Assembly: GCA_910591455.2 (NCBI GenBank)
Contig: OU342814.1
Location: 18,037,303 to 18,101,302, forward strand
Direction of reading: 5' to 3'
Length of the DNA stretch: 64,000 nucleotides
Source of the DNA: Pholis gunnellus
Lineage: Eukaryota; Chordata; Actinopteri; Perciformes; Pholidae
Below the pieces are notes generated by a model that saw only the letters and a list, made by a program, of their open reading frames with translations, was not told the DNA's origin and did no database searches. Each line of letters begins with the position of its first letter. The first letter of the stretch is position 1. Both the position numbers and the translations under genes were made by a program. This document shows, piece after piece, positions 63,901 to 64,000 of the stretch.

Positions 63901-64000
63901 CTCTTCACTTTGGCTTGCTGTCTGTTGCTGTTTCGGGGTGAGGTCATCCTCTGAGTCAGCCGCTTCCTCTCTCTCTTTCTCCACCTGCTTCTCCTTCTCG
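43335..64000 (-). CDS. pcnx2: Pecanex 2, C-terminal ~1,707 residues (34 exons, 5' end outside window)
   Basis: Large multipass membrane protein. All 34 exons join with consistent phases and no internal stop. Diagnostic PCNX2 matches are GLFPQINTF with YLLEQIDM and FFGG, LWISHPVLK with KEYHQ, [48 protein letters not shown], and the tail LFGKRSFSS with LVISGLSAAEGG. ISHPVLKTKEYHQ and the Ser-rich tail separate it from PCNX1 and PCNX3. Order: acidic/Ser-rich cytoplasmic part (exons 1-6), membrane core (7-20), pecanex C-terminal domain (21-29), low-complexity tail (30-34). Drosophila pecanex acts in Notch signalling and ER homeostasis; vertebrate PCNX2 function is poorly known. About 430 N-terminal residues are expected beyond position 64000. 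The gene converges on the RGS gene. Confidence 0.96.
43636..44070 (+). repeat. Fish interspersed repeat (GTCGCCCCCTGCTGG family)
   Basis: Contains ACCATGACATCACCCATTG, TTTTGAAGCCTCAAGTTTGG, CATTTTGGCCGTAGCCATCT, GGAGTCGCCCCCTGCTGGCC and ACTTTTCAGACTCGGTAG. I recognise these words in this order as an abundant fish repeat. Lies in the intron between pcnx2 exons 33 and 34. Confidence 0.7.
44265..44400. repeat. Fish repeat fragment, same family as 41225
   Basis: CACATTTTTGGAATCTTTTA, GAGCGTTAGATGTGACGATC, AATACCACTCTCATGTCTGT and AAATATGAAGCAACATG. Lies in the last pcnx2 intron. Confidence 0.6.
44501..44677 (-). CDS. pcnx2: pcnx2 window exon 33: conserved tail motif
   Basis: Encodes SSSSSTLSLLFGKRSFSSGL, VISGLSAAEGGNTTDTQSSS and NIAMGPSHRSSSRATQ. 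This is an island of strong conservation in the PCNX2 tail: human reads TLSFLFGKRSFSSALVISGL. Acceptor TTCCCCAG, donor GTAGGG, phase 0 on both sides. Confidence 0.96.
45264..45338 (-). CDS. pcnx2: pcnx2 window exon 32: Gln-rich tail
   Basis: 25 codons, VPRLSGAGGISSQLQAAQ and HQQRSSQ, phase 0 on both sides, so skippable in frame. Acceptor CTCGCCAG, donor GTACGA. Low-complexity; the call rests on phase fit and position between two recognised exons. Confidence 0.75.
45396..45421. repeat. pcnx2: (GT)n tract beside the pcnx2 exon 31 donor
   Basis: About 12 units; on the transcript (CA)n, starting about 7 bases after the exon end at 45428. Confidence 0.95.
45428..45594 (-). CDS. pcnx2: pcnx2 window exon 31: Ser-rich tail
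   Basis: Encodes RSRSVQPQSQRPPVSSQSGP, ILDSGSTHGLVQRLSNSQLS and SIASIFSQ. Human PCNX2 has matching SQSVQ, SQRPP, SSGPILES and AQRLSGS-LS. Acceptor TTTCTGCAG directly after a (GT)n tract; donor GTATTC directly before a (CA)n tract; ends in phase 0. Confidence 0.9.
45601..45632. repeat. pcnx2: (AC)n tract beside the pcnx2 exon 31 acceptor
   Basis: About 16 units; on the transcript (GU)n, running into the acceptor TTTCTGCAG at 45595. Confidence 0.95.
45818..46195 (+). repeat. Fish repeat (CTTCCTGTTTTATTTT family)
   Basis: CGGACTTTAGTTTTTACTTC, CTGTTTTATTTTATAATTCC, TGTATTTATAGTGCTGTCTT, GTTCCTGCCGGCTTTTTGGA and an end near TCGTGACGAAGG, the layout of an abundant fish repeat. Lies in the intron between pcnx2 exons 30 and 31. 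Confidence 0.6.
46747..46925 (-). CDS. pcnx2: pcnx2 window exon 30: Ser-rich tail
   Basis: Encodes RVRKDNLTSCNSGVNMEDVD, then a Gly/Ser-rich stretch (GTGGSSSLSHNRPSSVTSNS) and YQHRARTTHSRRHHNA. Human PCNX2 has a similar SGGNIEDVDGGG. Acceptor TTCTGCAG, donor GTACAC, phase 1 out. Confidence 0.9.
46926..48420 (-). other. pcnx2: pcnx2 intron between exons 29 and 30
   Basis: A 1.5-kb intron with no further exon by phase. Mostly unique AT-rich sequence. A stretch near 48190-48240 (CAGGAACTGAACCTGTGACC) has a tRNA-like look but no fold that I can support. Confidence 0.7.
48421..48537 (-). CDS. pcnx2: pcnx2 window exon 29
   Basis: Encodes YVSPLTTSYAGTHRTLRSIG and GGALSLDAIRSWLCSKWLR, the boundary of the conserved domain. 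Acceptor CTTCAAG. The donor GTCAGT has C at +3, an uncommon but functional form. Confidence 0.92.
48617..48782. mobile_element. 166-bp MITE-like element in a pcnx2 intron
   Basis: Terminal inverted repeats of about 24 bp: left TTAAAGGTGCGGTGTG, right end in reverse complement TTAAAGGAGCAGTGTG. The middle contains CAACCAACTGAA and GCCAATAGATCCCTCTAAAT, wording I recognise from a very common spiny-rayed fish repeat. TTAA at the left edge and TTTAAA at the right may be its target site. Lies between pcnx2 exons 28 and 29. Confidence 0.75.
48923..49080 (-). CDS. pcnx2: pcnx2 window exon 28: pecanex C-terminal domain
   Basis: Encodes [40 protein letters not shown] and NSSCDQPLGYP, the hallmark end of the pecanex domain. 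The donor is CCCAT/GTATGT, which gives phase 2 and joins cleanly to the next exon to read PMYVSPLTTSY. Acceptor CTCTGCAG. Confidence 0.96.
49464..49694 (-). CDS. pcnx2: pcnx2 window exon 27: pecanex C-terminal domain
   Basis: Encodes DHFTCLEETEEASILYEAIT, VICHESDPAWRKAVLSSRDT and MIDDGTDEYKIIMLYKRHLS. Human has CPDEYEDPAVLYEA at the first of these, so that loop has diverged; the rest is strongly conserved. Acceptor CTTTCAG, donor GTAAAA, phase 0 on both sides. Confidence 0.95.
49923..50067 (-). CDS. pcnx2: pcnx2 window exon 26: pecanex C-terminal domain
   Basis: Encodes SLESFLYGFNTLFKGDFRIA, KDEWVFADLDLLQKVVAPAV and RMSLKLHQ. KVVAPA-x-RMSLKLHQ is PCNX2-like. Acceptor CCGCAAAG, donor GTAAAG, phase 0 out. 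Confidence 0.95.
50507..50610 (-). CDS. pcnx2: pcnx2 window exon 25: pecanex C-terminal domain
   Basis: Encodes TVDSDEDSPLVTLSYALSVL and GRRSLGTASHNMSN; the family has DSPLVTL and LGRRALGTA-H-NM here. Acceptor GTGTTCAG, donor GTAAAC, phase 2 out. Confidence 0.95.
50805..50865 (+). repeat. GGGCTGC repeat family, short fragment
   Basis: GGACTGAAACAATTAGTCAA followed by TCAACAGAAAATCAGAAAT. A short remnant in the intron between pcnx2 exons 24 and 25. Confidence 0.5.
51164..51397 (-). CDS. pcnx2: pcnx2 window exon 24: pecanex C-terminal domain
   Basis: Encodes SIIYYLIHSPKLSTWLKD, KWHHIERDPQVFSVKIDEDY and CLQGVTRASFCNVYLEWIQH. HYIERD-type and CLQGITRASFCNV-type wording match PCNX2 rather than PCNX1. 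Acceptor CCCCTCAG, donor GTACAA, phase 0 on both sides. Confidence 0.96.
52295..52548 (-). CDS. pcnx2: pcnx2 window exon 23: pecanex C-terminal domain
   Basis: Encodes TYCQQREVEAITEGVEEDD, the cysteine cluster ACCCCEPGHLPHMLSCNAAF, and LRWLAWEVMATKYLLEGYSI through LRKLLITYYLK. CCCCEPGH is a family hallmark that could bind metal or be acylated (inference). Acceptor CATCCCAG, donor GTACGT, phase 0 out. Confidence 0.97.
52670..52885 (-). CDS. pcnx2: pcnx2 window exon 22: pecanex C-terminal domain
   Basis: Begins the most conserved block: [60 protein letters not shown]. Acceptor TCTCGCAG, donor GTAACG, phase 1 out. Confidence 0.97.
53109..53167 (-). CDS. pcnx2: pcnx2 window exon 21
   Basis: A 59-nt exon encoding TKRIDNSNSRLVSQVDKETG, start of the soluble C-terminal domain; the family reads TKRVD-NSNTRL here. 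Acceptor TTGTAG, donor GTGAGT, phase 1 out. Confidence 0.93.
53168..54506 (-). other. pcnx2: pcnx2 intron between exons 20 and 21
   Basis: A 1.3-kb intron; nothing recognised in it. Confidence 0.7.
54507..54636 (-). CDS. pcnx2: pcnx2 window exon 20: membrane segment
   Basis: Encodes HSAMLLLQTLLTTVFYTPLA, PFLGSAIFISSYPRPIKFWE and RNY. This is the last helix of the membrane core, followed by the conserved P-x-KFWER-x-Y. Acceptor TGTACAG, donor GTAAGG, phase 2 out. Confidence 0.95.
54674..54706. repeat. pcnx2: (AC)n tract inside a 93-nt pcnx2 intron
   Basis: About 16 units; on the transcript it is (GU)n and fills a third of the intron between exons 19 and 20 (54637-54729). Confidence 0.95.
54730..54838 (-). 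CDS. pcnx2: pcnx2 window exon 19: membrane segment
   Basis: Encodes MRELLLKLHFILVYIAPWQI and AWGSAFHAFAQPFAVP. YIAPWQI-x-WGSAFHAFAQPFAVP is near-invariant in the family. Acceptor TCTGTAG, donor GTATCC, phase 1 out. The next intron is only 93 nt. Confidence 0.95.
55785..55962 (-). CDS. pcnx2: pcnx2 window exon 18: membrane segments
   Basis: Encodes GDVLLTTVAGLKLLRSSFCD, FQFLTLLFTLVFFHFD and SESFLLDFFIMSIVFHK: up to three hydrophobic segments. Acceptor CCTCCAG, donor GTGGAA, ends in phase 0. A long (GT)n tract (56015-56077) lies about 50 bases upstream of the acceptor on the transcript. Confidence 0.94.
56015..56077. repeat. pcnx2: (CA)n microsatellite in a pcnx2 intron
   Basis: 63 bases of CA on the plus strand, (GU)n on the transcript, about 50 bases upstream of the exon 18 acceptor. 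Confidence 0.95.
56148..56289 (-). CDS. pcnx2: pcnx2 window exon 17: membrane segment
   Basis: Encodes EDAVLMWFERLYVGLLCFEK and YVVYPAIVLSALTNDGFALS, a transmembrane helix after the conserved LMWFERLYV. Acceptor GTTACAG, donor GTGAGT, phase 2 out. Confidence 0.94.
56494..56644 (-). CDS. pcnx2: pcnx2 window exon 16: membrane segment
   Basis: Encodes PFVTIVLYALAGTVGFVTHY, then MIPQLRKHHPWLWISHPVLK and TKEYHQFEPR. WLWISHP-x-LK-x-KEYHQ matches PCNX2; PCNX1 has WHCFSHPLLKTLEYNQ. Acceptor TCTTCAG, donor GTCAGC, phase 1 out. Confidence 0.96.
56776..56868 (-). CDS. pcnx2: pcnx2 window exon 15: membrane segment
   Basis: 31 codons, KEILLSDVVVCSVAYILTF and AITASTVFLSLK: one transmembrane helix. Acceptor CTCTGCAG, donor GTGAGG, phase 0 on both sides. 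Confidence 0.94.
57289..57397 (-). CDS. pcnx2: pcnx2 window exon 14: acidic loop
   Basis: Encodes SLVKSKIMPALVESEEEEEE, then DTDSKDPLPEKLQNSM. The conserved DPLPEKL follows a Glu run that I do not recall in human PCNX2. This is a cytoplasmic or lumenal loop between membrane helices. Acceptor ATTTACAG, donor GTAACT, ends in phase 0. Confidence 0.92.
57809..57840. repeat. pcnx2: (AC)n tract beside the pcnx2 exon 13 donor
   Basis: 16 AC units, (GU)n on the transcript, starting about 10 bases after the exon end at 57851. Confidence 0.95.
57851..57960 (-). CDS. pcnx2: pcnx2 window exon 13: membrane segment
   Basis: Encodes EPWDEQHTPALFSGFCGLLV and [16 protein letters not shown], near-invariant in pecanex proteins. 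Acceptor GGTTACAG, donor GTAAGT. On the transcript it is hemmed in by GU repeats: about 8 bases upstream of the acceptor region and about 10 bases beyond the exon end. Confidence 0.95.
57968..57996. repeat. pcnx2: (AC)n tract beside the pcnx2 exon 13 acceptor
   Basis: About 14 AC units, (GU)n on the transcript, ending about 8 bases before the exon start at 57960. Confidence 0.95.
58279..58370 (-). CDS. pcnx2: pcnx2 window exon 12: membrane segment
   Basis: Encodes AATSLISAVYGILRSLIALS and LLYGFCFGALK, a transmembrane helix conserved in the family. Acceptor GTCTCAG, donor GTACAA, ends in phase 0. Confidence 0.94.
58760..58870 (-). CDS. pcnx2: pcnx2 window exon 11: membrane segment
   Basis: Encodes FTYCFPITFLVGLFPQINTF and IYLLEQIDMHFFGG. 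The string GLFPQINTF with YLLEQIDM is characteristic of PCNX2 over PCNX1 (GLLPQVNTF). Acceptor AAACAG; the donor GTTGGT is weak at positions +3 to +5. Confidence 0.95.
58991..59162 (-). CDS. pcnx2: pcnx2 window exon 10: membrane segment
   Basis: Begins GHNQLVAYSRAAYFCIFCAL, giving a hydrophobic helix (YFCIFCALIWMLEHLL), then a charged loop and a second apolar stretch (LYGVTIVCHDALGFLRDLLV). Acceptor GTCTCCAG, donor GTAGGG, phase 1 out. Confidence 0.94.
59285..59355 (+). repeat. Repeat fragment (AGGGCTGGGTA type)
   Basis: TAAGGGCTGGGTAATCATTT, then AATGTATCGTGATGCAATC, typical of a common fish MITE with ATCG-rich body. Lies just beside the 33-nt pcnx2 microexon. Confidence 0.45.
59376..59408 (-). 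CDS. pcnx2: pcnx2 window exon 9: 33-nt microexon
   Basis: Eleven codons, SVQPDAASPTH, between TTTTCCAG and the donor GTGAGT. Phase 0 on both sides, so it could be skipped without a frameshift. The peptide matches the conserved SVQPD-x-x-SP loop of pecanex proteins at this point and is followed by GHN in the next exon, as expected. Too short for ORF detection. Confidence 0.92.
59719..59872 (-). CDS. pcnx2: pcnx2 window exon 8: membrane segments
   Basis: Two hydrophobic helices: VFMAFLVSFLGFVLLNHG and WVFQFCLVIASCQYSLLK. The second is near-invariant in pecanex proteins. Acceptor TCTGTAG, donor GTAAGA, ends in phase 0. Confidence 0.96.
60086..60228 (-). CDS. pcnx2: pcnx2 window exon 7
   Basis: Encodes EEDSLDESSETSTQEKP and then the well-conserved RKIYYKLKLFPGKVINLLYD and RLTLLALLDR, which lead into the first membrane segments of this part. 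Acceptor GTGTCAG, donor GTAATC, phase 2 out. Confidence 0.94.
60894..61029 (-). CDS. pcnx2: pcnx2 window exon 6
   Basis: Encodes DLLSTSSNSECQDGLVGGH and the basic RRIIPAHRLRPRRTHPEIFQ, the last cytoplasmic stretch before the membrane core. Acceptor GTCTTCAG, donor GTGTCC, ends in phase 0. Confidence 0.88.
61290..61368 (-). CDS. pcnx2: pcnx2 window exon 5
   Basis: Encodes RDRPRKLYAERALNLPLGAE and LITGNM. The acceptor is TCACCAG. Two donors three bases apart fit: GTACTG (exon end 61290) or GTGGTA (end 61293). Both keep the frame and change one residue or so at the junction; the former was chosen. Confidence 0.8.
61918..62060 (-). CDS. pcnx2: pcnx2 window exon 4
   Basis: Encodes SPQTDREKDPDYDSLPSQ and on to KEDAYTFHTVH. 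Acceptor GTCTGCAG, donor GTAAGC, phase 2 in and phase 1 out. Ser/Thr-rich cytoplasmic segment. Confidence 0.85.
62156..62306 (-). CDS. pcnx2: pcnx2 window exon 3
   Basis: Encodes ENLSVTSRQDETIIETNTD and then a Pro-rich stretch (PERPKPPTSLPTD, IPPPQIPIVSPDR). Acceptor CTTGCAG, donor GTACAC; enters in phase 1 and leaves in phase 2. Disordered cytoplasmic segment with no domain recognised. Confidence 0.85.
62307..63319 (-). other. pcnx2: pcnx2 intron between exons 2 and 3
   Basis: A 1.0-kb intron without recognised repeats or exons. The plus-strand ORF over it (62105-62644) starts inside exon 3 antisense and has no support. Confidence 0.7.
63320..63494 (-). CDS. pcnx2: pcnx2 window exon 2
   Basis: Starts MMTSSKSDLEAKEGQIPNES after CTTTGTCAG; this motif is strongly conserved across pecanex proteins. 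A Gly/Glu-rich low-complexity part follows, ending at a GTGAAT donor in phase 1. Confidence 0.92.
63577..64000 (-). CDS. pcnx2: pcnx2 window exon 1 (partial)
   Basis: Acidic, Gln- and Ser-rich coding sequence (EREEAADSEDDLTPKQQQTA, then THIRGLSMDSGKDAVLLSDR) ending at a GTATGT donor in phase 0. This belongs to the poorly conserved N-terminal cytoplasmic part of pecanex. The exon runs past the window edge, so its acceptor is not visible. Confidence 0.9.

Overview
This window looks like nuclear DNA from a teleost fish, most likely a percomorph. The evidence is spliced genes with GT-AG introns, very many (CA)n, (CT)n and (TCC)n microsatellites, and several short interspersed repeat families that I recognise as common in spiny-rayed fish genomes. 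Nothing in it is bacterial, viral or organellar. All calls come from reading the sequence; no search was run.

Layout. Positions 1 to about 22,100 are gene-poor intergenic DNA with diverged repeats, including a 531-bp hAT-type insertion with a perfect 8-bp target-site duplication at 3135-3681. A CpG-rich, promoter-like patch with an NRF1-type site lies at about 22,130-22,900. From there a plus-strand gene runs to about 38,960. It encodes an RGS protein of the RZ class (RGS17/19/20), closest to RGS19 by several diagnostic residues. Four coding exons (28686-28792, 33299-33373, 33468-33699, 34388-34576) give 200 residues: a short cysteine string followed by an RGS domain. Its probable 3' UTR is about 4.4 kb.

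Positions 38,961-43,080 are a convergent intergenic spacer. From about 43,085 to the right edge lies the minus-strand gene pcnx2 (pecanex 2). I resolved 34 exons whose splice phases all agree; they give the last ~1,707 residues of a protein that is about 2,137 residues in human. The N-terminal part lies beyond position 64000. The part seen here holds an acidic/Ser-rich cytoplasmic segment, a multi-spanning membrane core, the highly conserved pecanex C-terminal domain and a Ser-rich tail. The two genes are transcribed tail to tail.

Function. The RGS protein is expected to act as a palmitoylated, membrane-bound GTPase-activating protein for Gi/Gz alpha subunits. Pecanex proteins are large, poorly understood multipass proteins of the ER/secretory membranes, linked to Notch signalling in Drosophila. 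Nothing in the sequence links the two functionally. I found no clear new biological system. The points most worth a second look are the unusual N and C termini of the RGS protein, its ambiguous 5' exon, pcnx2 exons hemmed in by GU or CA repeats at their splice sites, and a perfect 18-bp hairpin in an RGS intron.
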